A stretch of DNA of 64,000 nt from an uncultured Bacteroides sp. Its GTDB lineage: Bacteria; Bacteroidota; Bacteroidia; Bacteroidales; Bacteroidaceae. This document shows positions 43,198 to 52,256 of the stretch, in pieces. The translations under genes were made by a program, and so were the position numbers. Every line of letters begins with the position of its first letter. Positions within the stretch are counted from its first letter, which is position 1. The notes beneath the pieces were generated by a model. It was not told where the DNA came from. It searched no databases and was given only the letters and a program-made list of their open reading frames with translations. Where the stretch lies: assembly GCA_900544075.1 (NCBI GenBank), contig UQTJ01000001.1:124001-188000 (forward strand), read 5' to 3'.

Positions 43198-44679
43198 TTA
43201 TTTCTTTATAAATCGGTTAATAACAGGGATACTTCTCAAAGGTAAGTCTTTTTTTATGATATATGCAACAAACAGCACAAGTAATAATGTACGGAAAGCA
43301 ATACGCAACACTGTATTTTCAGGATAAATATATATTGATGCTACATAAAGCACTGCCGCAAAAACCAGATAGACGAACATATCCTTTATAGGATAAGCCA
43401 CAGGATATTTCTTCTGACCGATAAAATACGACAGAACGGTGATAAGTCCGTAACCGGCCACCGATGCCCATGCCGAAGCCAAGTATCCGTATTCAGGTAC
43501 CAGCCAGATATTAAGTATAAGTATCACCGCACATCCTATAAGAGAGAAATATGCTCCCCAACGTGTCTCATCAATCAGCTTATACCAGAAAGAAAGATTG
43601 AAATAAATTCCTTTCAGTATCTCAGCCCCCATTACTATGGCAACCACGCTAAGGCCTTCCCAATAATCCGAAGCTACCATATATTTCAGAATATCCATAT
43701 AAAACATAACAGCCAGAAACGCCAGCAGAGAGAAAATGAAGAAATACTTCATGGCTCCGGCGTAGGATGATGTACTGTCCTTTTTATTGCTGTTGCCAAA
43801 CACGAAAGGCTCGTAGGCATATCTGAAAGCCTGGGTAAACATAGCCATAATCATAGCTACCTTACTTGTGGCACTATAGATACCCAATTGTACAAGTCCC
43901 TCCTGACGATCATCGTAGAGGAAAGGATATATCATCTTGTCAACAGTCTGGTTCAATATTCCTACTACCCCGAATATCAGTATCGGGAATGAATAGCTTA
44001 ACATACGTTTCTGAAGTTCAAAGTCAGGCTTGAAAGACAACTGTCTCAGTTCCGGGATAAAGAAGAGCATCTGTGCCGCCGACATTATCAGGTTCGATAC
44101 AAATATGTAGCCTACCAGATAGTCCGGATTATAGAACCATGAAACCAATGAAGGCACATGTTCATTCAGCCATGGACAGAGAAGAAGGAAGAAAAGGTTC
44201 AAAGCAATATTGCCAATGATATTGAAAAGCTTGATTGACGCAAATTTTATAGGCCTTTTCTTATATCTGAGCCATGCGAAAGGAATACAAAGAAACGAAT
44301 CGAGAGCCACTACTACCATCATCATTCCTACATAGTCCTTATGGTCGGGATATTCAAGGAATTGCGATATAGGCTCCAGAAATATCAGACCGAGAATGAC
44401 GAAAAGCAACGAAAGTCCTCCCACAAAAAGGGATGTATTCGAGAATACCTTTACAGGGTTCTCTTCCGACTTGTTTGCAAATCGAAAAAAACCTGTCTCC
44501 ATACCGAAAGTAAGGAACACAAGTATAAGTGCCGTATATGCATATACATTCGACACTACTCCGTAGCCCCCCGACTCTGCCGAAAGGACTGCCGTATATA
44601 GCGGAACGAGCAGATAGTTGAGGAAACGTCCTACTATACTGCTCAGTCCGTAGATTGCTGTATCTTTAACTAGTGACAC
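43198..44679 (-). CDS. Oligosaccharide flippase-family (Wzx-like) membrane protein
   Basis: A 493-residue polytopic inner-membrane protein with about 14 membrane segments, matching polysaccharide biosynthesis flippases of the MOP superfamily. The N-terminal start MSLVKDTAIYGLSSIVGRFLNYLLVPLYT is typical, as is GVVGILNQTVDKMIYPF. It would move lipid-linked sugars or a related lipid across the membrane. It lies alone among housekeeping genes, without glycosyltransferases nearby, so its glycan is unknown. It sits between ruvB (36-base AT-rich gap) and DUF389 (2-base gap), in one operon. Confidence 0.9.
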   Translation of the reverse strand: MSLVKDTAIYGLSSIVGRFLNYLLVPLYTAVLSAESGGYGVVSNVYAYTALILVFLTFGMETGFFRFANKSEENPVKVFSNTSLFVGGLSLLFVILGLIFLEPISQFLEYPDHKDYVGMMMVVVALDSFLCIPFAWLRYKKRPIKFASIKLFNIIGNIALNLFFLLLCPWLNEHVPSLVSWFYNPDYLVGYIFVSNLIMSAAQMLFFIPELRQLSFKPDFELQKRMLSYSFPILIFGVVGILNQTVDKMIYPFLYDDRQEGLVQLGIYSATSKVAMIMAMFTQAFRYAYEPFVFGNSNKKDSTSSYAGAMKYFFIFSLLAFLAVMFYMDILKYMVASDYWEGLSVVAIVMGAEILKGIYFNLSFWYKLIDETRWGAYFSLIGCAVILILNIWLVPEYGYLASAWASVAGYGLITVLSYFIGQKKYPVAYPIKDMFVYLVFAAVLYVASIYIYPENTVLRIAFRTLLLVLFVAYIIKKDLPLRSIPVINRFIKK

Positions 44680-44715
44680 GTTGAGAATTAAGAATTAAAA
44701 ATTAATAATTAAGAA

Positions 44716-45741
44716 CTAATCAAAAAGCGTTTTCTCCTGTTGCCAGAAATTTCTTCCTAAATGCTTATAAGCAAGTTCGGTAACCTCGCGGCCACGTGGT
44801 GTCCGTTTCAGGAAACCTTCTTTTATCAGGAAAGGCTCATACACTTCTTCCAACGTTCCCGGGTCTTCACCCAAAGCCGTGGCAATTGTAGTAAGTCCTA
44901 CTGGACCACCCTTGAACTTGTCGATAATAGTACAAAGAATCTTGTTGTCTATCTCATCAAGGCCATAGCGGTCGATATTCAGAGCTTCAAGAGCATATTT
45001 GGCTATTTTCAAATCAATATGCCCGTCTCCTTTCACCTGCGCAAAATCACGCACTCTTCTGAGCAAGGCATTTGCTATACGCGGAGTTCCACGGCTTCTT
45101 GACGCAATCTCACCGGCAGCCTCAACATCGCAGGTCACACCGAGAATTCCGGCCGAACGCATAACTATACGCGACAGAACATTCTCATCGTAATACTCCA
45201 GATGAAGATTTATACCAAATCTGGCTCTGAGCGGTGCAGTAAGCAATCCACTGCGTGTAGTTGCTCCTACAAGAGTAAAAGGATTCAAATCAAGCTGTAT
45301 GCTTCGCGCCGACGGTCCCTTGTCTATCATAATATCTATACGATAGTCCTCCATAGCGGAATACAGGAACTCCTCGACTACCGGACTCAGACGGTGTATC
45401 TCGTCGATAAACAACACATCGTTAGGCTCCAGGCTGGTCAGTACACCTGCCAAATCACCCGGTTTGTCAAGTACAGGCCCTGAAGTAACCTTGAAACCCA
45501 CTCCAAGCTCGTTTGCTATGATATTGCTCAATGTAGTCTTTCCCAATCCAGGAGGTCCGTGAAGCAACACATGGTCCAGAGCCTCAGCCCTGAGCCTTGC
45601 AGCCTTCACGAAGATACGCAAATTGTCAACCACCTTGTCTTGTCCACTGAAATCCTCGAACTGTAGCGGACGGAGGGCATTCTCAAAGTCGCGTTCCTTT
45701 CCCGTAGGCTTATAATCTCTTATATCAAACTGATCTTCCAT
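44716..45741 (-). CDS. ruvB: Holliday junction branch migration helicase RuvB
   Basis: A 341-residue AAA+ ATPase. Walker A is LLHGPPGLGKTTLSN, Walker B is VLFIDEIHRLS, sensor 1 is LVGATTRSGLL, and sensor 2 is GTPRIANALLRRVRDFAQ. The C-terminal winged-helix domain (about 255-341) ends with RGREVTELAYKHLG. It drives branch migration with RuvA at Holliday junctions. It begins the minus-strand operon; a possible -7 box TACTTTTG lies at 45763-45770 on the minus strand. Confidence 0.97.
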   Translation of the reverse strand: MEDQFDIRDYKPTGKERDFENALRPLQFEDFSGQDKVVDNLRIFVKAARLRAEALDHVLLHGPPGLGKTTLSNIIANELGVGFKVTSGPVLDKPGDLAGVLTSLEPNDVLFIDEIHRLSPVVEEFLYSAMEDYRIDIMIDKGPSARSIQLDLNPFTLVGATTRSGLLTAPLRARFGINLHLEYYDENVLSRIVMRSAGILGVTCDVEAAGEIASRSRGTPRIANALLRRVRDFAQVKGDGHIDLKIAKYALEALNIDRYGLDEIDNKILCTIIDKFKGGPVGLTTIATALGEDPGTLEEVYEPFLIKEGFLKRTPRGREVTELAYKHLGRNFWQQEKTLFD

Positions 45742-45762
45742 AAATAGTTATAAATACGAATG

Positions 45763-45770
45763 CAAAAGTA
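45763..45770 (-). promoter_or_regulatory. Possible -7 promoter box of ruvB
   Basis: The minus strand reads TACTTTTG, fitting TAnnTTTG, 21 bases before the start codon at 45741. No good -33 box was seen. Confidence 0.45.
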
Positions 45771-45833
45771 CAAAAGAAAATTATGAAAAGAACATATTTA
45801 GGCCAAAATAGGATATACAGAAAAAATGTAATG

Positions 45834-45841
45834 TATTTTTG
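45834..45841 (+). promoter_or_regulatory. Possible -7 promoter box of the recombinase gene
   Basis: TATTTTTG fits TAnnTTTG, 32 bases before the start codon at 45874. No TTTG at 19-base spacing was seen. Confidence 0.45.
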
Positions 45842-45873
45842 GGCGAACATTTAACTTTTTAATTTTTTAAATT

Positions 45874-47004
45874 ATGGGAATAACTTTATTCAAGAGGAAG
45901 CTAAAGAACGGTCGTACCTCGCTTTACATTAACTACAGCAAGAATGGGAAAAGAAGAAAAGAGTCTTTAGGTATTATATTGGAAGTGCCCAAAGACAAGG
46001 CTATACGTGAATCCAATAATGAAAAACTAAGAATAGCAAAATGCATAGTGTTGCAGCGCGAATTATCTTATCTGCGGAGCAGCTACAAAACATATTTGCC
46101 GTCTGTACTCCAAAAAGAAAATCTTGAGGAAAATTCCGAAGTGCTATTCAATATAAACCTGCTCGAGACCTTCAATGAATATATTGCACAATATTCAAAT
46201 AAGGATATAAGGCTAGTAAAAGCAGCGAACGCACAACTAAGGGAATATATCCACTCCGACATTCTATTGCCCGCGCAGGTTACGAGTTCTTTCTGTCTGG
46301 GCTTTCAGAAGTTTCTGAACAGTAAATATAAAGGAAACACGCCATCACATTATTTCAAGAAATTCAAAATGTTTCTTGGATATTGCCTTGAAAAAAGCCT
46401 TATAGAGATAAACCCCGCCTCTAATATACATACTTCACAACATAACGCCATAACGAAGAATATACTGACGCCAGAAGAAATAAGCAAGCTGGCTTATACG
46501 GCATGCAAATCTCCGGAATTAAAAAGAGCTTTTCTCTTTGCCTGTTACAGCGGTTTACGCTGGAGCGATGTGGTTAATCTAAAGATGTCCGACATTGATT
46601 ATGAGTCACGCATATTGACAATAACCCAACAGAAAGTATCAAAAAGTTCATCATGCGCTGTATTACACTTGTATCTATGTAACAGTGCTGTAAGACTACT
46701 CAACAAAAATAGCCAAACACAGCATGGCGAAGAGAACGTTTTTTCTTTGCCATCACATGCATATGCCCTAAAAATCCTTAAGGATTGGATATCCGAAGCC
46801 GGAATAAGAAAACATATAACTTTCCATTGCGCCCGCCATACATTCGTAACATTATTAATATCGAACGGAGTTGATATCAAAACGGTCTCATCACTGGCCG
46901 GACATTCTACTACCAGGCATACGGAAACATATATGCATATTATAGATAAAAACAAGAAAAAAGCCATTGACAGCATGCCTGAGCTGCCTGACTATATTTT
47001 ATGA
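45874..47004 (+). CDS. Tyrosine site-specific recombinase, candidate invertase
   Basis: A 376-residue phage-integrase-family protein of the Bacteroides type. The N-terminal region (about residues 1-90) is an arm-binding-like domain, about 95-195 a SAM-like core-binding domain, and 205-365 the catalytic domain. Catalytic residues are visible: Arg229 in SGLRWSDV, His318 and Arg321 in HCARHTF, His344 in LAGHSTT and Tyr353 in HTETYMHI. Such proteins in Bacteroides often invert nearby DNA carrying promoters or surface protein genes. Here its stop codon is only 37 bases before one of two inverted 16-bp sites that enclose the next gene. No other mobile-element genes (excisionase, mobilisation) are nearby, which favours an invertase over an integrase. 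Confidence 0.93.
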   Translation: MGITLFKRKLKNGRTSLYINYSKNGKRRKESLGIILEVPKDKAIRESNNEKLRIAKCIVLQRELSYLRSSYKTYLPSVLQKENLEENSEVLFNINLLETFNEYIAQYSNKDIRLVKAANAQLREYIHSDILLPAQVTSSFCLGFQKFLNSKYKGNTPSHYFKKFKMFLGYCLEKSLIEINPASNIHTSQHNAITKNILTPEEISKLAYTACKSPELKRAFLFACYSGLRWSDVVNLKMSDIDYESRILTITQQKVSKSSSCAVLHLYLCNSAVRLLNKNSQTQHGEENVFSLPSHAYALKILKDWISEAGIRKHITFHCARHTFVTLLISNGVDIKTVSSLAGHSTTRHTETYMHIIDKNKKKAIDSMPELPDYIL

Positions 47005-47041
47005 TATGCCGATTGTGCAATATAATTTAAGTTGATGTTCA

Positions 47042-47057
47042 GTAGCCGTCCAGGCTA
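47042..47057 (+). repeat. Left inverted-repeat site of a candidate inverton
   Basis: GTAGCCGTCCAGGCTA: arms TAGCC/GGCTA around spacer GTCCA. The same 16 bases occur inverted at 50197-50212. It lies between the recombinase stop codon and the collagen-like gene. As RNA it could also end recombinase transcription, since a T run follows. Confidence 0.75.
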
Positions 47058-47066
47058 TTTTTTAAC

Positions 47067-47084
47067 AATGTAGCAAACTACATT
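47067..47084. other. Small hairpin next to the left inverton site
   Basis: AATGTAG and CTACATT form a 7-base stem around a 4-base loop, 9 bases inside the left site. It could be part of a recombinase accessory site or of the leader RNA. Confidence 0.4.
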
Positions 47085-47197
47085 ATTAATTAATGTGCCT
47101 TGTTGATAAATTTCATTCCACTTAATACTTCAATGCCGTAATTGATTAAATAAGAATAACTAGATTATTTTTAATTTATAAATTAAAGTTTTTTATC

Positions 47198-49804
47198 ATG
47201 AGAAAAAAGTATTTAAGTGCACTTCTGTTTGGAGCTATGATTACAGCTTCTACAGGAACTTTTACGTCTTGTAAGGACTACGATGCAGACATCAAGAACT
47301 TGCAGGAACAGGTAGATGCTGTTAAGGCTTCGGTTGCAGACCTTGAAACAAAAATTCAGGCAGGCAACTGGGTTACATCTGTTAAAGATGTTGAAGGTGG
47401 ATTTGAAATCACTTTCAACGATGGAAATAAATATACCATCGTAAACGGCGAAAAAGGTGATAAAGGTGACACTGGAGCTACTGGTGCTACCGGTGCGCAG
47501 GGTATTGCTGGAGTAAATGGTACAATGTGGACTATCGGAGAAGATGGCTACTGGTACAAGGACGGCGTTAAAACTGATTATAAGGCTATTGGTGAAAAAG
47601 GTGACAAGGGTGACCAAGGCGACAAAGGCGATAAAGGTGATCAAGGCGACAAGGGCGATAAAGGTGACCAAGGCGACAAGGGCGATAAAGGTGACCAAGG
47701 CGATCCGGGTAAAAACGGTTATTCACCATATATAGATTCTGACACAAATACATGGTGGTGTTATGACGATGAAGAAGGAAAATATGTAGATACAGAAATT
47801 CTGGCAACAAACGGCTCTATATATGTGACTGAAGTAGCCGATAGACCTGCATATATATTACATGTATGGAATAATGATACAGAAGAATATTCCGAAGTAA
47901 TTCTCCCAACATCTTCTTCTATCTCTGATTTGAAGTTGATGAATATTGATGGTAATACAATTAGTGAAGGAATAGCGGACTTGGAATATAATTATGGAAC
48001 TGTTACTGAAGATGAAATTACTTTTAACAATCATAAATATCTTCAAGGCCAAACATTATACAGCCATAAAACTCGTTCTGTAGTCTATGCTCAGATCAAT
48101 CCATCTAATATAGATTTCACAGCGACAGAGAACCCTTATAACTTTGACCTTGTAAATTCAAAAGGAGAGTCTGCTCTCGAATTGAAATCTTTGGAGCAAT
48201 ATAAAACAGAAGGTGCGTTGACAAGAGCTGAAGCTACATGGAATAAAGGAATTTATAAGCTGACTGTTAAAGAAAATATTAATGCTACAGCTGAAGCATA
48301 TGCTCTACGTACTTTTGATGCGTACGGCAATGAAATTATATCAGCATATGATTTGACAGTTTTTTCAAATAAAGTAACTGATCAAGAATTACAAGCCGGT
48401 GAAGAAGACTTGGCGGTAGGTGAGGCTCATGATTTGTATGCTATAGCATTGGAGAAAACTGCTAATACTGGTGATGCCGTATATAACACTTTGGATGATG
48501 TAGCAGATTATTATTTCACATTGCCAGATGATGCACAAGGCGTAACTATTGAAACTGTAGATGGAAAACAGGTTATTAAATCTGTTAAACCACAAACAGA
48601 GGAAGTAACTGTTAATTATTTGACATTACAGGGTACTGCTAAAAGCGTAGTACTTACTTTGAACTTCCACAAGATGGTTGATCTTGGAACTATCAATGTA
48701 GAATTGAACAATGCATTAGGAAGAAACAATGTGGAGATAATCAAATATCTTGATGTTGATGATAAAGTTAAAGATATTATTAATGATAATGAAATTGAAG
48801 CAAGTTCAACTGATGAAACTCGATATGACTTATATGTTGACAATAATGGTTTGACATATGATGATCCTTTATCAGGTACAGGTATCTCTGCAAGTCTTAT
48901 TAAGATGAAAGTAGATGAAGCTGATAACAATCTTGTAAATGGCAAATATTATTTCATGGCTACATTACAGTCTAATGCAATTGATGATGTAAACTATACT
49001 GTTAAATTCAATTTAAAGAAAGATGAAATTAGTTATGCAATGTGTAGTTTGAATATCAATGTTACAATGAACGATGACTTGTTCTCTTACTATAAGAAAT
49101 CGTTGTGGTTCGAAGAAGGCTCATGGAATGCTGTAGCATATGGAACACCAGACGGTAGCAACGTAGAATTTGATATGTTTGAATTATTTGCAGAGGATGT
49201 AAATGGTAGTCCAGTAGAAATCTCCGCTGATGAGCAGGCTAAATTTAAATTTACAGATAATGCAGAAACAGATTCTTGGATTGCTATCCCAAGCTTGAAT
49301 AACCATGAGTTAACTATCAGTAACGCGAATATGTATAAACAACATACATTGAAAGCTGGTTATTATCCATGGGAAAATGAAAACTTGACTCCTATTGAAC
49401 AAGAGTTTACTCTTGTATTCAAGTCTCCATATCACGAAGCAAAACAAAATGCTCTTAACGAAGTAGTATTGAATTCATTGTCTGCTACACACGAATTTGA
49501 AAAAGCAGACTTTGCGTGGATAGACCCTCGTACAAAGAACGTATTTAATTGGAATGAAACATACGGACAAAGTAATAATGAAGTTACTTCTATGAAACTG
49601 ACATTGTCTGATGATTTAGCTTTGTATGTAGAGTTAAGTGGTACTTCTAGTAGTGATGATTTGAAGTCTAATAACTTAATACTTAAATTTAAGAGCGGTG
49701 TTACAATGCCTGTATCAACTGTTACAGGTACTATTACTCTTACTGTAACGGATGCTTGGGGAGTTAAAACAACTCAAGATGTAAATGTTATCTTGCGACC
49801 TTAA
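47198..49804 (+). CDS. Collagen-like surface lipoprotein inside a candidate inverton
   Basis: An 868-residue lipoprotein with lipobox FTSC (Cys25) followed by KDYDAD, typical for surface export. Residues about 30-55 form a coiled coil (IKNLQEQVDAVKASVADLE). Residues 86-107 and 133-174 hold collagen-like Gly-x-y triplets, the second made of nearly identical 9-residue units of GDKGDKGDQ. A small domain (GTMWTIGEDGYWYKDGVKT), found near these triplets in related Bacteroidales proteins, lies between. The long C-terminal part (about 175-868) is beta-rich with no recognised family. It is probably a trimeric surface fibre. Encoded between inverted recombination-like sites, so expression may switch. 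Confidence 0.8.
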   Translation: MRKKYLSALLFGAMITASTGTFTSCKDYDADIKNLQEQVDAVKASVADLETKIQAGNWVTSVKDVEGGFEITFNDGNKYTIVNGEKGDKGDTGATGATGAQGIAGVNGTMWTIGEDGYWYKDGVKTDYKAIGEKGDKGDQGDKGDKGDQGDKGDKGDQGDKGDKGDQGDPGKNGYSPYIDSDTNTWWCYDDEEGKYVDTEILATNGSIYVTEVADRPAYILHVWNNDTEEYSEVILPTSSSISDLKLMNIDGNTISEGIADLEYNYGTVTEDEITFNNHKYLQGQTLYSHKTRSVVYAQINPSNIDFTATENPYNFDLVNSKGESALELKSLEQYKTEGALTRAEATWNKGIYKLTVKENINATAEAYALRTFDAYGNEIISAYDLTVFSNKVTDQELQAGEEDLAVGEAHDLYAIALEKTANTGDAVYNTLDDVADYYFTLPDDAQGVTIETVDGKQVIKSVKPQTEEVTVNYLTLQGTAKSVVLTLNFHKMVDLGTINVELNNALGRNNVEIIKYLDVDDKVKDIINDNEIEASSTDETRYDLYVDNNGLTYDDPLSGTGISASLIKMKVDEADNNLVNGKYYFMATLQSNAIDDVNYTVKFNLKKDEISYAMCSLNINVTMNDDLFSYYKKSLWFEEGSWNAVAYGTPDGSNVEFDMFELFAEDVNGSPVEISADEQAKFKFTDNAETDSWIAIPSLNNHELTISNANMYKQHTLKAGYYPWENENLTPIEQEFTLVFKSPYHEAKQNALNEVVLNSLSATHEFEKADFAWIDPRTKNVFNWNETYGQSNNEVTSMKLTLSDDLALYVELSGTSSSDDLKSNNLILKFKSGVTMPVSTVTGTITLTVTDAWGVKTTQDVNVILRP
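47590..47708 (+). repeat. 27-base tandem repeats encoding Gly-x-y triplets
   Basis: About four near-identical 27-base units, each encoding nine residues (GDKGDKGDQ). Being in-frame multiples of three, gain or loss of units would change stalk length without breaking the frame. Confidence 0.85.
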
Positions 49805-49887
49805 TGCGGATCAAGAATAAAGCATCTGTACGGACTAAAAATTTAACCCAGTTTTAGTTTTTCCATACAGTACTTAGTACAAAAATT

Positions 49888-49920
49888 AAAGTGCGTTCAC
49901 ATATTGGGCGCACTTTTTTT
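49888..49920 (+). terminator. Terminator of the collagen-like gene
   Basis: AAAGTGCG pairs with CGCACTTT around a 13-base loop, followed by a run of T, 84 bases past the stop codon. It is inside the candidate inverton and moves with the gene. Confidence 0.85.
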
Positions 49921-50190
49921 ATTAAAAGACCTTTTATGGAATCATATGTTTCAAGATAATGCTTAGAAGTTATAAATATATTCTAACTTCTAAACACTTT
50001 ATCAGTTCTTTTTACCTTTAGACATGTTTTTAGCAAAATTCAATAAATTGCTCACAAAGAAACATATAACAATTGTCTATATGTAAAAAGGAAGATTTCT
50101 GCCACTGAAATGGGACTTAATAGCGAAAGAAATTTAGTTTGTCTAATCATAAAATCATTCAATAGAAGTCTTTTTAGTATAGTTTTTTGT

Positions 50191-50217
50191 GTTTTGTAGC
50201 CTGGACGGCTACAAAAC
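50191..50217 (-). repeat. Right inverted-repeat site of a candidate inverton
   Basis: The 16 bases at 50197-50212, read on the minus strand, are identical to GTAGCCGTCCAGGCTA at 47042-47057. Here the dyad is longer: 11-base arms GTTTTGTAGCC/GGCTACAAAAC around the spacer TGGAC. No T run follows in either direction, so it is not a simple terminator. The shared asymmetric spacer in inverted orientation is what site-specific inversion needs. Confidence 0.75.
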
Positions 50218-50373
50218 AAATAATGTGTAATTACCACATATTTGCATTATAACCTAATTTTAACAAACTTCACTTCAAAGATCTTAACTTTCCTGATGAG
50301 TCTAAGCTATCTCCGGATAAACAGCCTCAACTTACAAACATTCTGGCTTCGTGCCGCTATTAGTTTCACAGGA

Positions 50374-50404
50374 CAAATATAAATACTTTATTTCATATGC
50401 CAAT
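50374..50404 (-). promoter_or_regulatory. Candidate fixed promoter pointing into the inverton
   Basis: On the minus strand ATTG (50401-50404; consensus TTTG) and TATATTTG (50374-50381) are spaced by exactly 19 bases. Transcription would run leftward across the right site. No gene lies ahead of it in the present orientation; after inversion, the collagen-like gene would lie ahead. Confidence 0.45.
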
Positions 50405-50534
50405 ATTTATTTAGAGAAAAACTACGCAGCGTTAACGTTTTTTATAATGAAAATAGAAAATCTTTACAAAGAAACTAATAATTCTTTCACATAGGTAGCT
50501 TATAGAAAATTTTAAGGGACTCAGTTTTGCAGTC

Positions 50535-50568
50535 AAAAAAAAGCGGCCTCCTTCCGGAAACCGCTTTC
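50535..50568 (-). terminator. Terminator of pckA
   Basis: On the minus strand AAAGCGG pairs with CCGCTTT, with an inner CC/GG pairing, followed by a run of T. It starts 24 bases past the stop codon. Confidence 0.8.
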
Positions 50569-50591
50569 TAAATATATGTTGTGTTATTAAA

Positions 50592-52196
50592 TTACAACTT
50601 TGGACCAGCAGCAACAAGAGCTTTACCAGCTTCGTTTCCTGTGAACTTAGCGAAGTTCTTGATGAAACGTCCAGCCAAGTCTTTAGCTTTTTCTTCCCAC
50701 TGACAAGCGCATTCGTAAGTATCGCGTGGGTCAAGAATCTTAGGATCTACACCCGGCAATTCTGTTGGAACTACGAAGTCGAAGAATGGGATAACCTTAG
50801 TAGGAGCCTTGTCGATAGAACCGTCAAGGATAGCGTCGATAATACCACGAGTATCACGGATAGAGATACGCTTACCTGTACCGTTCCAACCAGTGTTAAC
50901 CAAGTATGCCTTAGCACCAGTCATTTCCATCTTCTTAACAAGTTCTTCAGCATATTTAGTTGGGTGCAAGCTCAAGAAAGCAGCGCCGAAACATGCAGAG
51001 AATGTTGGAGTTGGTTCAGTGATACCACGTTCTGTACCTGCCAACTTAGCAGTAAATCCTGACAGGAAGTAGTACTGAGCCTGAGCTGGGTTAAGGATAG
51101 ATACTGGAGGCAATACACCGAATGCGTCAGCTGACAAGAAGATTACCTGCTTAGCGTGAGGACCCTTAGAAACTGGCTTAACGATGTTTTCGATGTGGTT
51201 GATTGGGTAAGAAACACGAGTGTTTTCAGTTACGCTCTTATCAGCGAAGTTAATCTTACCTTCTGCATCAACTGTAACGTTTTCAAGAAGAGCGTTACGT
51301 TTGATAGCGTTGTAGATATCTGGTTCTGATTCCTTGTCAAGGTTGATAACCTTAGCGTAGCAACCACCTTCATAGTTGAATACACCTTCGTTGTCCCATC
51401 CGTGTTCGTCGTCACCGATAAGTTTACGTTTTGGGTCAGTAGAAAGAGTAGTCTTACCTGTACCAGACAATCCGAAGAAGATAGCTGATTCAGTTTCGTC
51501 CATGTTAGTGTTAGCAGAACAGTGCATAGAAGCAACACCACGAAGTGGGTTGAAGTAATTCATCATAGAGAACATACCTTTCTTCATTTCACCACCGTAC
51601 CAAGTGTTAAGGATAACCTGTTCCTTAGTAGTCAAGTTGAATACAACAGCTGTTTCAGAGTTCAAGCCAAGTTCTTTGTAGTTTTCAACTTTAGCCTTAG
51701 AAGCGTTGTAAACGATGAAGTCAGGTTCGAATGATTCAAGTTCTTCAGCTGTTGGGCGGATGAACATGTTAGTTACGAAGTGAGCCTGCCATGCAACTTC
51801 CATGATGAAACGAACTTTCAAGCAAGTAGCTTCGTTAGCGCCGCAGAAACCATCAACAACATACAATTTCTTGTTTGACAATTCTTTAGCAGCCAAGTTT
51901 TTCAATACATTCCAAGTTTCTGTAGTTACAGGCTTGTTGTCGTTTTTATATTCTTCTGAAGTCCACCATACAGTGTTTTCACTTGTAGCGTCTTTTACCA
52001 AGAATTTATCTTTAGGAGAACGACCAGTGTAGATACCAGTCATAACGTTTACTGCACCAAGTTCAGTTACCTGACCTTTTTCATAGCCTTCCAAACCAGC
52101 CTTTGTTTCTTCAGCGAACAAGACTTCGTATGAAGGATTGTGCAAGATTTCTACGGTACCATGTATACCGTATTTGGTAAGATCTAAATTTGCCAT
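50592..52196 (-). CDS. pckA: Phosphoenolpyruvate carboxykinase (ATP)
   Basis: A 534-residue PckA that interconverts oxaloacetate and phosphoenolpyruvate with ATP/ADP. In Bacteroides it runs towards CO2 fixation in the succinate route. Visible motifs: the P-loop GLSGTGKTTLSTDPKR, the substrate segment YTGRSPKDKF at about residue 55, and the metal site HGWDNEGVFNYEGGCYAK. Length is normal. Codon use is strongly biased as in highly expressed genes. It is monocistronic, with a possible -7 box TACTTTTG at 52257-52264 and a strong terminator downstream. Confidence 0.98.
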   Translation of the reverse strand: MANLDLTKYGIHGTVEILHNPSYEVLFAEETKAGLEGYEKGQVTELGAVNVMTGIYTGRSPKDKFLVKDATSENTVWWTSEEYKNDNKPVTTETWNVLKNLAAKELSNKKLYVVDGFCGANEATCLKVRFIMEVAWQAHFVTNMFIRPTAEELESFEPDFIVYNASKAKVENYKELGLNSETAVVFNLTTKEQVILNTWYGGEMKKGMFSMMNYFNPLRGVASMHCSANTNMDETESAIFFGLSGTGKTTLSTDPKRKLIGDDEHGWDNEGVFNYEGGCYAKVINLDKESEPDIYNAIKRNALLENVTVDAEGKINFADKSVTENTRVSYPINHIENIVKPVSKGPHAKQVIFLSADAFGVLPPVSILNPAQAQYYFLSGFTAKLAGTERGITEPTPTFSACFGAAFLSLHPTKYAEELVKKMEMTGAKAYLVNTGWNGTGKRISIRDTRGIIDAILDGSIDKAPTKVIPFFDFVVPTELPGVDPKILDPRDTYECACQWEEKAKDLAGRFIKNFAKFTGNEAGKALVAAGPKL

Positions 52197-52256
52197 TGTT
52201 CTAATGAATTAAATTGGTTATTATTTTAGATATATTGTTTCCACTTTTTTGCGATA

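Larger units (their letters stand above)
49921..50534. other. Gene-free stretch spanning the right inverton boundary
   Basis: No credible gene is present. It contains a 9-base hairpin TAGAAGTTA / TAACTTCTA (49964-49992), the right inverton site (50197-50212), and a promoter-like sequence on the minus strand (50374-50404). The pckA terminator begins at 50535. Confidence 0.7.

Noticed and set aside
45874..47004. Recombinase as the integrase of a large mobile element
   Set aside because: No excisionase, mobilisation or cargo genes are nearby; the genes on both sides are housekeeping genes.
47042..47057. Left inverton site as only a terminator of the recombinase gene
   Set aside because: The T run after it allows a terminator role, but the exact inverted copy at 50197-50212 has no T run and shares the asymmetric spacer, which a terminator alone does not explain. 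Kept as possibly both.
47590..47708. Regularly spaced repeats as a possible CRISPR array
   Set aside because: The units are directly adjacent, without spacers, in frame, and code for Gly-x-y triplets of the lipoprotein.
47198..49804. Collagen-like protein as a phage tail fibre
   Set aside because: The lipobox at Cys25 and the lack of phage genes nearby point to a cell-surface lipoprotein.
50052..50237. A 61-residue minus-strand frame crossing the right inverton site
   Set aside because: Composition looks random and it overlaps the repeat; no start signal is visible.
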